In this document: positions 22,862 to 32,662 of the stretch, in pieces
How the letters are laid out: each line of letters begins with the position of its first letter
Numbering within the stretch: the stretch's first letter is position 1
NCBI GenBank assembly: GCA_007922305.1
Contig: ML677334.1
Coordinates: forward strand, 60,118,858 to 60,182,857
Direction of reading: 5' to 3'
Source: Dermatemys mawii
Lineage: Eukaryota; Chordata; Testudines; Dermatemydidae
DNA length: 64,000 nucleotides
Notes under the pieces: generated by a model
The model's input: only the letters and a program-made list of their open reading frames with translations
Databases searched by the model: none
What the model was told of the DNA's origin: nothing
Translations under genes and position numbers: made by a program

Positions 22862-23231
22862 TCAAGTCCAGACTGCAAAGAGAGACTGCAGAGCTGCAAT
22901 TCATTTGCAAATTTGACACAATCAGTTTGGGACTGAATAGAGATTTTGAATGGCTAGCTAACTACAAAAGCAGCTTCTCTTCTCTCGCTATTCACACCTC
23001 CAATTCAACTGCTAGAGGAACACCTCACCCTCCCTGATTAGAGATAACAAGCTGGTTCAGCCTGATTGGACTAACCTTGTTATCTCCCACCTGGTTCTTA
23101 CCTACCTATTTATACCTGCCCCTGGATACTTCCACTGCATGCATCCGACGAAGTGGGTATTAGCCCACGAAAGCTTATGCTCTAAAAAAAATTTTAGTTA
23201 GTCTTTAAGGTGCCACAGGACTCTTTGTCAC
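22862..23231 (+). repeat. Left pseudo-LTR of the Penelope element
   Basis: This is a 5'-truncated copy beginning inside the ORF (its first 176 bp equal the last 176 bp of the coding region at 25791-25966) and ending at CTCTTTGTCAC. It contains the hammerhead-like core CCGACGA (23145-23151), stem GTGGG/CCCAC, and GAAA (23169-23172). Confidence 0.9.
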
Positions 23232-23275
23232 TTCTGCAATTCCAGACTAACACGGCTACCCCTCTGATTCTTGAC

Positions 23276-25966
23276 AACATGCAAGGCACTGCATTTAGCC
23301 GTATGGAGTGGAAATCCATCAACCTCATGAAGAAACTTGCACAAATACAGACAGATATCATCTTTCTCTCCAAATGCAAACGGATGGACATCATACCAAA
23401 TGGACTGAAGGTAAAAAATCCATTGCTTTCTACATACTGCACAGACTACAGTGAGAGATTATGCCAGACACTATCTAAGAAACTGAGGAACCACCTGATC
23501 AGCATCCTGTACAGCAAACAGGAAAACATCAAAAAAGAGCTTTCCAACCTGGAGACCTTGATAAACAACCAACCCTCCACACAAACAGACTTTACTAAAA
23601 TAAGACAGGAGATCTATATTACACACTTCACCTCTCTACAAAAGAAAAAGGACTGCAAGCTATCTAAAATCCTGCCTGCCACATGGGGCCACAGCAGTGG
23701 TACCCCTAACTCACCCAGCAGTATCGTCAATCTATCCAGCTACATACTCAGCCCGGCAGAAGAGTCTGTCCTATCTCGAGGACTCTCATTCTGCCCCAGC
23801 ACCCCCACAAACATGATACAATTCTGCGGTGATCTGGAAGCCTACTTTCGCCGTCTCCGACTCAAAGAATACTTTCAAGACCACACAGAACAGCGCACTG
23901 ATACACAGACACCATCCCACCAGCAGCACAAGAAGAAGAACTCCACATGGACTCCCCCTGAGGGTCGAAATGACAGTCTGGACTTATACATAGAATGCTT
24001 CCGCCGACGTGCACAGGCAGAAATTGTGGAAAAACAACATCGCCTGCCTCACAACCTAAGTCGAGCAGAACGCAATGCTATCCACAGCCTCAGAAACAAC
24101 CTTGACATCATAATCAAAGAGGCTGATAAAGGAGGTGCTGTTGTCATCATGGACAGGTCTGACTACCAAAAGGAGGCTACCAGACAACTCTCCAACACCA
24201 ATTTCTACAGGCCACTTCCCTCAGATCCCACTGAAGAATATACTAAGAAGCTGCACCGTCTACTCAGGACACTCCCTACACTAACACAGGAACAAATTAA
24301 CATACCCTTAGAACCCCGACCAGGGCTATTCTATCTTTTACCCAAGATCCACAAACCTGGAAATCCTGGACGCCCCATCATCTCGGGTATTGGCACTCTC
24401 ACTGAAGGACTGTCTGGATATGTGGACACTGTACTCAGACCCTATGCCACCAGCACTCCCAGCTATCTCCGTGACACCACCGACTTCCTGAGAAAACTAC
24501 AATGCATTGGTGACGTTCCAGAAAACACCATCCTAGCCACCATGGATGTAGAGGCTCTCTACACAAACATCCCACACAAAGATGGAATACATGCTGTCAG
24601 GAATAGTATCCCTGATGATGCCACAGCTCAGGTGGTTGCTGAGCTCTGTGACTTCATCCTCACGCACAATTACTTCAAATTTGGTGACAATATATACCTC
24701 CAGACCAGTGGCACCGCTATGGGCACCCGCATGGCCCCACAGTATGCCAACATCTTTATGGCTGACCTGGAACAACGCTTCCTCAAATCTCGTTCACTCA
24801 CGCCCCTCCTCTATCTACGCTACATTGATGACATCTTCATCATCTGGACCCATGGGAAAGAAACTCTGGAAGAATTCCACCATGATTTCAACAGCTTCCA
24901 CCCCACCATCCACCTCAGCCTGGATCAGTCTACACAGGAGGTCCACTTCCTGGACACCACGGTGCAAATTAATGACGGCCACATCAACACCACCCTATAC
25001 CGAAAACCTACTGACAGCTACGCCTACCTTCATGCCACCAGCTTCCACCCCGGGCACACCACACGATCCATTGTCTACAGCCAAGCACTGAGGTACAATC
25101 GTATTTGCTCCAACCCCTCAGACAGAGACCAACACCTACAAGATCTCCACCAAGCTTTCTCAAAACTACAATACCCGCACAAGGAAATAAGGACACAGAT
25201 CAACAGAGCCAGATGTGTACCCAGAAGCCTGCTGCTGCAAGACAAGCCCAAGAAAGAAAACAACAGAACACCACTGGCCATCACCTACAGTCCTCAGTTA
25301 AAGCCTCTCCAACGCATCATCAGTGATCTACAACCCATCCTGGACAACAATCCCTCACTTTCACAGGCCTTGGGAGGCAGGCCAGTCCTGGCCTACAGAC
25401 AACCTGCCAACCTCAAGCATATTCTCACCAGCAACAGCACACCGCGCCATAATAACTCTAACTCAGGAACCAATCCATGCAATAAACCTCGATGCCAACT
25501 CTGCCCACACATCTACACCAGCAACACCATCACAGGACCAAACCAGATCAGCCACACCATCACTGGTTCATTCACCTGCACATCTACTAATGTAATATAC
25601 GCCATTATGTGCCAGCAATGTCCCTCTGCTATGTACATTGGCCAAACTGGACAGTCCCTACGAAAAAGGATAAATGGACACAAATCAGATATCAGGAATG
25701 GCAATATTCAAAAACCTGTAGGAGAGCACTTCAACCTCACTGGACACACCATAGAAGATTTAAAGGTCAGCATTTTGCAGCAAAAAAACTTCAAGTCCAG
25801 ACTGCAAAGAGAGACTGCAGAGCTGCAATTCATTTGCAAATTTGACACAATCAGTTTGGGACTGAATAGAGATTTTGAATGGCTAGCTAACTACAAAAGC
25901 AGCTTCTCTTCTCTCGCTATTCACACCTCCAATTCAACTGCTAGAGGAACACCTCACCCTCCCTGA
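23276..25966 (+). CDS. Penelope-like reverse transcriptase / GIY-YIG endonuclease polyprotein
   Basis: The protein copies the element's RNA into DNA at a nicked chromosomal site. The ATG at 23276 gives 896 residues; the frame stays open upstream to 23210, but that part lies partly in the pseudo-LTR and leader, so 23276 is preferred. Reverse transcriptase motifs: GRPIISG, then MDVEALYTNIP (Asp 424), SGTAMGTRMAPQYANIF, the catalytic YIDD at 516-519, and LYRKPT. A Cys cluster (NKPRCQLCPHI) precedes the GIY-YIG nuclease: VIYAIMC (773-779), MYIGQT (786-791), Arg 796 in LRKR and Glu 817 in VGEHF, all conserved positions of the family. Length and domain order match vertebrate Penelope-like elements and no lesion was seen. 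Whether it is expressed or active is inference. Confidence 0.93.
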   Translation, partial: NMQGTAFSRMEWKSINLMKKLAQIQTDIIFLSKCKRMDIIPNGLKVKNPLLSTYCTDYSERLCQTLSKKLRNHLISILYSKQENIKKELSNLETLINNQPSTQTDFTKIRQEIYITHFTSLQKKKDCKLSKILPATWGHSSGTPNSPSSIVNLSSYILSPAEESVLSRGLSFCPSTPTNMIQFCGDLEAYFRRLRLKEYFQDHTEQRTDTQTPSHQQHKKKNSTWTPPEGRNDSLDLYIECFRRRAQAEIVEKQHRLPHNLSRAERNAIHSLRNNLDIIIKEADKGGAVVIMDRSDYQKEATRQLSNTNFYRPLPSDPTEEYTKKLHRLLRTLPTLTQEQINIPLEPRPGLFYLLPKIHKPGNPGRPIISGIGTLTEGLSGYVDTVLRPYATSTPSYLRDTTDFLRKLQCIGDVPENTILATMDVEALYTNIPHKDGIHAVRNSIPDDATAQVVAELCDFILTHNYFKFGDNIYLQTSGTAMGTRMAPQYANIFMADLEQRFLKSRSLTPLLYLRYIDDIFIIWTHGKETLEEFHHDFNSFHPTIHLSLDQSTQEVHFLDTTVQINDGHINTTLYRKPTDSYAYLHATSFHPGHTTRSIVYSQALRYNRICSNPSDRDQHLQDLHQAFSKLQYPHKEIRTQINRARCVPRSLLLQDKPKKENNRTPLAITYSPQLKPLQRIISDLQPILDNNPSLSQALGGRPVLAYRQPANLKHILTSNSTPRHNNSNSGTNPCNKPRCQLCPHIYTSNTITGPNQISHTITGSFTCTSTNVIYAIMCQQCPSAMYIGQTGQSLRKRINGHKSDIRNGNIQKPVGEHFNLTGHTIEDLKVSILQQKNFKSRLQRETAELQFICKFDTISLGLNRDFEWLANYKSSFSSLAIHTSNSTARGTPHPP

Positions 25967-26160
25967 TTAGAGATAACAAGCTGGTTCAGCCTGATTGGAC
26001 TAACCTTGTTATCTCCCACCTGGTTCTTACCTACCTATTTATACCTGCCCCTGGATACTTCCACTGCATGCATCCGACGAAGTGGGTATTAGCCCACGAA
26101 AGCTTATGCTCTAAAAAAAATTTTAGTTAGTCTTTAAGGTGCCACAGGACTCTTTGTCAC
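25791..26160 (+). repeat. Right pseudo-LTR (3' tail) of the Penelope element
   Basis: Includes the last 176 bp of the ORF and the 3' tail. Core motifs CCGACGA (26074-26080) and GAAA (26098-26101) are identical to the left copy. The tail ends GACTCTTTGTCAC immediately before the duplicated target. Confidence 0.9.
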
Positions 26161-26161
26161 T

Positions 26162-26173
26162 TATGCAAATACT
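26162..26173. repeat. Target site duplication, right copy (Penelope)
   Basis: TATGCAAATACT, exact match to 22850-22861. Confidence 0.9.
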
Positions 26174-28299
26174 GATTTTAGTCATTATGTGCTCAGTCAC
26201 AGTCTGTAGTTGAATGTGACACTGTGGTGAATCCCACCAAATTCTGGGCTGACTTTGAAATGTATTAAAAAACATGTAATTTTGCTTTGTCACTTCTCTT
26301 CCCAAACTTTCTAATTTCCCCTTCATTTCTGCCTCTGCCCTATCTTCAATCTCTGCTAGACTGTGGCTCCAATGGCCTTGAAATGAAGTGTGGCAGCCAT
26401 GTATGAATTTGTTTCAAACATAGTTTCTGTGAAAAGTTTCTTGCACGCTTAGGCTGGCTAGTATGGATAGGGACAAACCAAATTAGACCCAGCTTTAAAA
26501 CAGTATTCTCTCAGTTGAATGAGAGTTTTAAATGAGGCATTAATACATACACCCTGGCTGGTTAGATTGTGTTAAAAATTGTATGAAGTGAGGTGTGTTT
26601 TTGAATACAGATCCTTAACTGGATTTCAGTAAGTTTGGAGCCCTCCATTTAGAAGGGCACGCTAACATGTTAGCAAACAGTTTTAAAAGAAAAAAAAAAG
26701 TTTTGTTTTTGTGTTTAAACTTAATCACCTCCACTCTCTCTCCAAAAACATAAGATAGACTGAGAGACTCTTTCTTTGCTTTTATTTATTTATTGGGCAC
26801 TTTTACAAAATTAAAGTTCTGTAAGTCTTTGGTTTCATTCATGCCTTACTTCTGGGTTTACTTCTCCAGTCTAGTATCCCATCCATCTTTGCAATGTCAG
26901 TCTCTATAGATTATTGCAGTGTTTGCCCTAGGCAGAATGAGCCGACAGTCTCTTCTGAGACTGTAATACTGCTGTTTGGCTGGCGTCCCGGGGTGCTGGA
27001 AAGTGATGTGGTCTGCACAATCTCTCTGCCTCTTGACCAGAAACTGTCAGGGTCACTGACATGAATATCATGTTTGTGTCGCTTTGAGCAAGCAAACAGA
27101 TAATATTTTTTAAATAATGTTTTATGCAGTCAGTTGGATGTAAAAGCACAATATCTTTTGAAGAGCCGTACCCTGCAGGGAATCTTCTAATTGTTCATCG
27201 GCCTTCTTGGTGGAACACAGAACAAGAGAGTGCTGTAATTATGGAATTGCCTCTGGTCCCTTGATGAATCCCTTGTGTTCTTCCTGACGTTAACTAGGCA
27301 AGGGAACTTCTCTTCTGTACTGTATAATGGTCTAGAAATCTTACATTTTTCAGTTGAACTCATTTACATACTGGAAGTCAACCATAATCTCCTCTTACTT
27401 TTAAAAGCATTTATATTAGATAGTTATGCTCGTATGGCTTCAGGTATGCATTTAGTTTTCATAAATGCTAAGTTAGAGTATGCAGTCTATGCTGGGAGAC
27501 CAGAAACTGCTCACATAAATAATTTATAAATATGTATAAAATATAATTTCCTAAAAATATTTATTTGCACAACTTTAAGCAAGAATATGCAGCTGTTGCC
27601 CCATTTTTTTTCTGTGCCCCCTCAATGCTAGGGTTGAGTAAGCTTGGGTTCAGATTCAGTTTTGGGTTCAGCTTCCATTGTAAAAGGCATGTGAATGCAG
27701 AATCTGTACTTTGTTACCCTCTGCCTTCTATCCCATCCCACTCTCCTCTCCCAAATCTTTAAATTGCTGTGCAGCATATAGTAATATCTACCGTCTTTTC
27801 AGTGACGTTATATACAAAGGTATGAAGTATATCAGTGATGATTGTTCTTCAGGACAATTGAAATAATTGCAGGACAATTTCTCTCTAGTTAAATCTTTCA
27901 GCATTCTAATTACAAGCCCTTACTTCTAAGAAATTAAAACTGGGCCATAAACATTTTATCTGTTCTGGAACTTGGCATTTAGAGTCTTGGCCTAGGAGGA
28001 GTTATTTTTTTGTTTTTGTTTTTTTAATAATAAAAATACATTAAACCACTGTTAAGGATTTCTTCAAACCACAAAAATGAGGGAATCTTCAATAAAGGAT
28101 GAAACCCCTTTATTTTTCATAAACATTGCATGATTCTCCACATATTTTCTGATCTTACTCTTGTTAAAAATGTGCCTAGCCCAGTGGGATTACTTAGGGA
28201 CAGAATTTCAGCCTTAGCTTTTTTGAGTTTTCCAGCATTTTAAATTTACTTCAACCTAATAGTTTATCTTCCTGTGCCTCATTGACTCTCCACCTCATT
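26174..28299. other. Intronic sequence, nothing recognised
   Basis: Poly-A/T tracts and short chance ORFs only. No exon with splice sites and a coherent product was found. Confidence 0.4.
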
Positions 28300-28485
28300 C
28301 CAAATTACCGTGCCGCCAGAGACACTGCTGTGACTGATGGCCAGAGTGTGCAGCCCTCGCCCCGAACGCTGCTCGCGCTGTGTGCTTAGGCTATGGGGGA
28401 GGGAGACAGCCGGGGAAGCGGGAGGAGGAGCCTCCCCAGCCGGAGCTCAGGGGCCACTTAGGAGGCCATAATTTGCCCACCCCTG
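28300..28485. mobile_element. hAT-type MITE, right part
   Basis: A GC-rich block ends in AATTTGCCCACCCCTG, the right terminus of the same hAT family as the element at about 49923-50405 (AGTTTGCCCACCTCTG). The left terminus was not found, so the copy is truncated and its start is approximate. Confidence 0.6.
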
Positions 28486-28539
28486 ACCTAGTAGGAGGGT
28501 AAACTCAGGTTTGAATCCTTGCTCTGGAGTAGAGCAGTG

Positions 28540-28885
28540 ACTGAACCAGGTTTCTCCCCTCCCAGGCAAGCGTCCTAACCACCAGGTTATAGGTTAATGT
28601 GGGGAAGGTCTTTCTCAATCTCTCCTGGTGGAGCTTTTCTAGTTTGTGTAAATAATTAAAGGTTCATTGGAGCAGGGACTGGAACCTGGATGTTCCCTCT
28701 CCTAACCACCAGACTATTGAGTCATTCTCATTTTTTCCCTATATCTCTGGCCCAGTGACTCTATTTATACAAAGTGAAACAGCTTCAAACTGCCGAATAC
28801 ACTTACCCCTCTCTGGGGCAAAGAATTTATCCTGGGCCTCGCCCCTGCCAGGTGAATGCCCTAACCAGCAGGCTATTGGCCATAA
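28540..28885 (-). repeat. Three tRNA-like (SINE head) motifs in tandem, minus strand
   Basis: Three similar blocks recur at about 145-bp spacing: 28543-28595, 28680-28720 and 28829-28881. Each has, on the plus strand, the order 'gaacc(t/a)gg ... cctaaccaccaggct'. On the minus strand this reads as a tRNA-like A box (agcctggtggttagg) followed by a B-box-like GGTTC. They fit tRNA-derived SINE heads arranged in tandem; none folds as an intact tRNA gene by eye. Confidence 0.45.
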
Positions 28886-29285
28886 AAGGGATGGCACCAT
28901 TGCCATTTTCTCCATTTTGTGAATCTAGTCCTTTATTTCCTTTTAAGTTTAAAAAGGTTAAAAATGCCCAAAATCGAAATGAAACGAAATTTTTCCAACT
29001 TCAATTCACCAACAGTTGTAAAAAAAATATTCATTTGGTTTGACCCATAGCGATGTAACATTTTTTTTTAGACCTAATAATGAGTAAAAGAAATCAGTTA
29101 TTTGCACAGCTCTGCTCTCAGCCTGAATGTGGAGTGGCTGAAAGAATCCTCTGTATGTCACCACAACACAATACCACTATACTACGGGACAGCTTTCATT
29201 TAGTTTTTGATGCTAGCTGGCTTACTGCTTTTATGTCAGACTTGAATATAGTTTATTTCAAGTTTAGGGAAGTTTATTATTATTT

Positions 29286-29500
29286 TACTTCAGTATATTG
29301 TGGTAATACCCAGAGGCCCTAATCAGGATGGGACCCAATTCTGCTAGATGCTGTAGAAACACAAAAGTAGTTCTGTTCTGTGCCTTGAAGAAGTTATTCA
29401 TCTCTCTCTCTAGAGCTTTTTCTAGAATATTCCTCAATCCCTCAAGGCTAGGGTGACCATATTTCCAAAAGGGAAAATGGGACATCGTGCAGGACTGGGC
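29286..29500. repeat. Ancient repeat fragment plus hAT-like left end
   Basis: About 29302-29370 ('aggccctaatcaggatgggacc...tgctagatgctgtagaaacac') matches a dispersed reptile repeat I recognise by its 'gctaggcgctgtacaaacac' signature. From about 29452, 'agggtgaccatatttcc' resembles the left end of another MITE family. No right ends were found. Confidence 0.35.
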
Positions 29501-30270
29501 ACCTTGCTATCCTAGTGGTGAGGCTGTGTCTACACCAGGCTATTTCTGCTATTCTACAGTCATTTCAGAGCCTCCACTGGTTACAACAGCGGGTGTGTTA
29601 CTGTGTGCTTCCCATAGTTGCAGAAATGAAATATGTCTTAGAAATTCTACAAGAAAACCTGAATTTTTGTATTAGAGCTGCTATATTAAAAGGTAAAGTA
29701 TCCCCGGTATGTACTGAAGAACAAAAACATCTGGACAAAAGATTCTTCTTCAGAACAGCCTGGATGGTACTCTCTCCAAAGATCAGGATATAGTTTTGCA
29801 CTAGGTGCTCACTCATTAGAATATCAGTATTGTGCATTCTGTTCAGGCAATGTGGGGCTTACTCCCCCAACTCCAGTATTCATCCCAAAGTAAATTCTGT
29901 TTTTCTTATATTTTAAGAAATAGTCTAATATCCTCTGATGCCCCACAAGTAGCTCTGCCACATGCTAGTTTGCTGTTTCCTCAAGAATCTACTAATCCTG
30001 CAGGAAATCCAAAGCCTGAGAAGTCTTCCAAGTCATTTCTTTCAACGTGGAATAGACCGAGAATTTCAGAGGCATTCATATAAAATCTCCTTTGAACTTT
30101 AGGGTTCATTCCTTATGGCAACGATGAGAGCATGGTTGAGATGAGGTGGCAATGAGGAGAACATGGTTTTGTATGCCTCCCCATCCCGGCTAATAGCCAC
30201 CTGATTGGACCTATCCTCACTGACTTGTGCAAAAATGATGTCAACACAGGACGTGAGTAGATTATTCTTA
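29501..30270. other. Intronic sequence, one isolated MITE-like end
   Basis: 'ggctgtgtctacaccaggct' near 29522 resembles a Harbinger-like MITE left end without a partner. Nothing else was recognised. Confidence 0.35.
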
Positions 30271-30549
30271 GTGCTGGTCCTCACTAGCGCGGGGGATCGG
30301 CTGTAGATACGCAATTTCAGCTACGTTAATAACGTAGCTGAAATCGGCGTATCTACAGCCGACTTACCTGTCGTCCTCGTGGCGGGTGGCGGCGCGCTCC
30401 CCCGTCGACTCCAGCTTGCGTCTTTTGGTGAGCTGGAGTTACGGAGTCGACGGGAGCGCTGCTGGCGATCGATTTATCGCGTCTTGACGAGACGTGATAA
30501 ATCGATCGCCATAAGATCGATCTCTCCCCGCGCTAGTGAAGACAAGTCC
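30271..30549. mobile_element. Harbinger-like MITE containing three hairpins
   Basis: Flanked by TTA on both sides (30268-30270 and 30550-30552). Ends: GTGCTGGTCCTCACTAGCGC, and on the complement of the right end GGACTTGTCTTCACTAGCGC. Inside are three successive inverted repeats: 30297-30361 (arms over 25 bp), 30401-30453 and 30464-30510 (21-bp arms, one mismatch, 5-nt loop). A shorter, more diverged copy is at 38293-38530. Non-coding. Confidence 0.8.
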
Positions 30550-30552
30550 TTA

Positions 30553-32111
30553 GTTAACTGCCTCAGAATTGTTAGTACAGATGAAAAAGAGATTGTTTTT
30601 GTGCAGATCATAGGAAACTGCTGCGGTGGTGGTGTTTTTTGATATTTTTCATTTCTTGGTGCTGAAGGGTTGAGTTTTATTGTAGTAAATGGATCTCTGT
30701 AATTTCAAGGCACTTCCTTTGCCACATTATACAAGTTTTAAGATCATTCAGATTTTATCCCTGAACTATTAAATGGCACTCACTCTTTGAAGGTCAGTCA
30801 GGGATGCCTTGAGACCTCCTTTATCATTCTCTTTACACCTGCTACCAAGGCCTCAAATCATGACAATCTTCTCTGAGTTGGATGAGATTCACTTTGGAAT
30901 CCATCCATGGCGTTCCTAGGTGAAGCAGAAGGTTCACTGAAGACCAACACAGTGTGCTGTCTACTGCAAGGAATGAAGCCTGGCAACTAGGCCTGGGTGT
31001 CTGATGTAGCAGTAGTACATAATGCTCACCACTGGCTCATCATATTAGTGCCTTTTGATAAGTGCAACTTTAAAGTGCTTGAAAATTAGTTGCATGGAAA
31101 GTGTCAAGCTGTGGCAAGCCTATGGTTTGTGCTACATATTTATTATGAAATTAGTAAAACGATAAAAATAAATAAATTTACCATCTTTGTGTAGAGCAAC
31201 TTCTGTCTGGAATGTTTTCTCAGGTTCATAAACAATCTTGTTTAGAAGGGCAAAGTTATTTCTTTTCCCCAAAGAAGTTCCTGTATTCCCCAAAGAAGGT
31301 ATATTTCTTGTACCCTTTTACTAATTTCATTTGCTTTCACACTCTTCATTTGAGGTTGAGGAGGAACAAATGGTGGCAGCTTGTATAAAAACAATACACC
31401 AGTTAATAATAGCTGTGGTTTCTTTGTTTATGTTGGATGCAATCAAGATTTTGAAAAAAAGATTGTTTTATCAGGAAATAAAACAACTGCCGTATATTTA
31501 CATAAAACACATAATGTTCTTCAAATAGTGTACATATGAACATACTACATCAATACATCCAATGCAAGTTCAGATCTATAGTAAATTGGTACAGAGAGTG
31601 TGAAAATAGGTGGAATATTATCAGAGGGAGCTTTTGACCTGCATATACTGTGCTGAGCCAACTAACTAGAAATACTTCCGTTTGATTTCTTTGGAGGCTG
31701 GTTATATATAAAATTGCAAGTTTAGTGTAAATGATTTTGGGCATTAGTCTAAATTGGTATTTTATTCCTTAAGTTGTGGGGGTGGGGAAGCCTTTACAGC
31801 ACAAGTGGTGGAAAAGGCAGAGGTAGCGTAAGTAATCTGTCACTTTGTGAGAGTTGGATAATTTTAGTGTTAAAAGGAGTATTAGCAAGAAATTTTTATA
31901 GTTGCTTGTATTTCTGTCTCAGATGTTTGAAAATCATTTTTCCTAATGATTTTTGGAATGATCTTGCAAACACTTATATAGCAAAGTGAGAAGCCCAAAT
32001 GTGAGGCTGACATGAGTGCAGTGAGATTACTCATATGAATAAAGTTACTCATGTACATATTGGTAGTACTGAGCCCTTTTGTTAGGAAATGAGGCAACTT
32101 TGAATAGTACA
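30553..32111. other. Intronic sequence, nothing recognised
   Basis: Short ORFs only, and no paired element ends. Confidence 0.4.
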
Positions 32112-32203
32112 CAGGGTTGCCAGGTGTCTGGTTTTCTTCCAGAACACCTGGTTGAAAAGAGACCCTGGGAACTCGAAAGCACAGAGTCTCTGCCCCTTTA
32201 ACC
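32112..32203. mobile_element. hAT-type MITE fragment
   Basis: Starts CAGGGTTGCCAGGTGTCTGG and contains the facing pair 'ccaggtgtctgg' / 'ccagaacacctgg'. This matches the left end of a known type of reptile hAT MITE. It runs up to the target duplication of the next hAT element; no right end was recognised. Confidence 0.45.
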
Positions 32204-32211
32204 CTTTGGGG

Positions 32212-32654
32212 CAGGGATGACCAACCTGTGGCTCTGGAGCCAGATGCTGCTCTTCAGAAGTTAATATGCGGCTCCTTGTATAGGCACCGACTCTAGGACT
32301 GGAGCTACAGGCACCAACTTTCCAATGTGCCGGTGGGGGGTGCTCACTGCTCAACCCCTGAGTCTGGCACAGGCTCTGCCCCCACTTCACCCCTTCTTAT
32401 CCCCTCACCATAGCCTGCCGTACCCTCGCTCCTCCCGATTCCCCCCAGAGCCTCCTGCATGCCATGAAACAGCTGATTGGGAGGTGTGGGAAGGGAAGGG
32501 GAGTCACTGATTGGTGTGGCTGCCAGTGGGCAGGAGGCGCTGGAAGCTTGAGGGGAGGAAACTGATGGGGGGCTGCTGATGTATTACTGTGGCTCTTTGG
32601 CAATGTACATTAGTAAATTCTGGCTCCTTCTCAGGCTCAGGTTGGTCACCCCTG
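32212..32654. mobile_element. hAT-type MITE with perfect 8-bp duplication
   Basis: Ends are CAGGGATGACCAACCTGTGG and, on the complement of the right end, CAGGGGTGACCAACCTGAGC. The octamer CTTTGGGG at 32204-32211 is repeated exactly at 32655-32662. It is 443 bp, GC-rich inside and non-coding; the small ORFs here are chance. Confidence 0.85.
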
Positions 32655-32662
32655 CTTTGGGG

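Larger units (their letters stand above)
22862..26160 (+). mobile_element. Complete Penelope-like retroelement, structurally intact
   Basis: The insertion has the head-to-tail layout typical of Penelope-like elements: a 5'-truncated partial copy (22862-23231) followed by a full copy ending at 26160. The partial copy and 25791-26160 appear identical by eye over 370 bp and so act as pseudo-LTRs. A 12-bp duplication (TATGCAAATACT) flanks the whole. One uninterrupted ORF encodes reverse transcriptase and GIY-YIG endonuclease. Identical repeats, a perfect duplication and an open frame all indicate a recent insertion, in the same orientation as the presumed host gene. Confidence 0.93.

Noticed and set aside
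23210..23275. Upstream extension of the Penelope ORF to an ATG at 23210
   Set aside because: This part overlaps the left pseudo-LTR and the non-coding leader shared with ORF-less copies; the ATG at 23276 is more plausible.
24533..25284. Antisense and out-of-frame ORFs within the Penelope gene
   Set aside because: They are shadows of the 896-residue reading frame.
28320..28460. GC-rich patch as a CpG island or promoter
   Set aside because: It ends exactly in a hAT right terminus and is the interior of that MITE.
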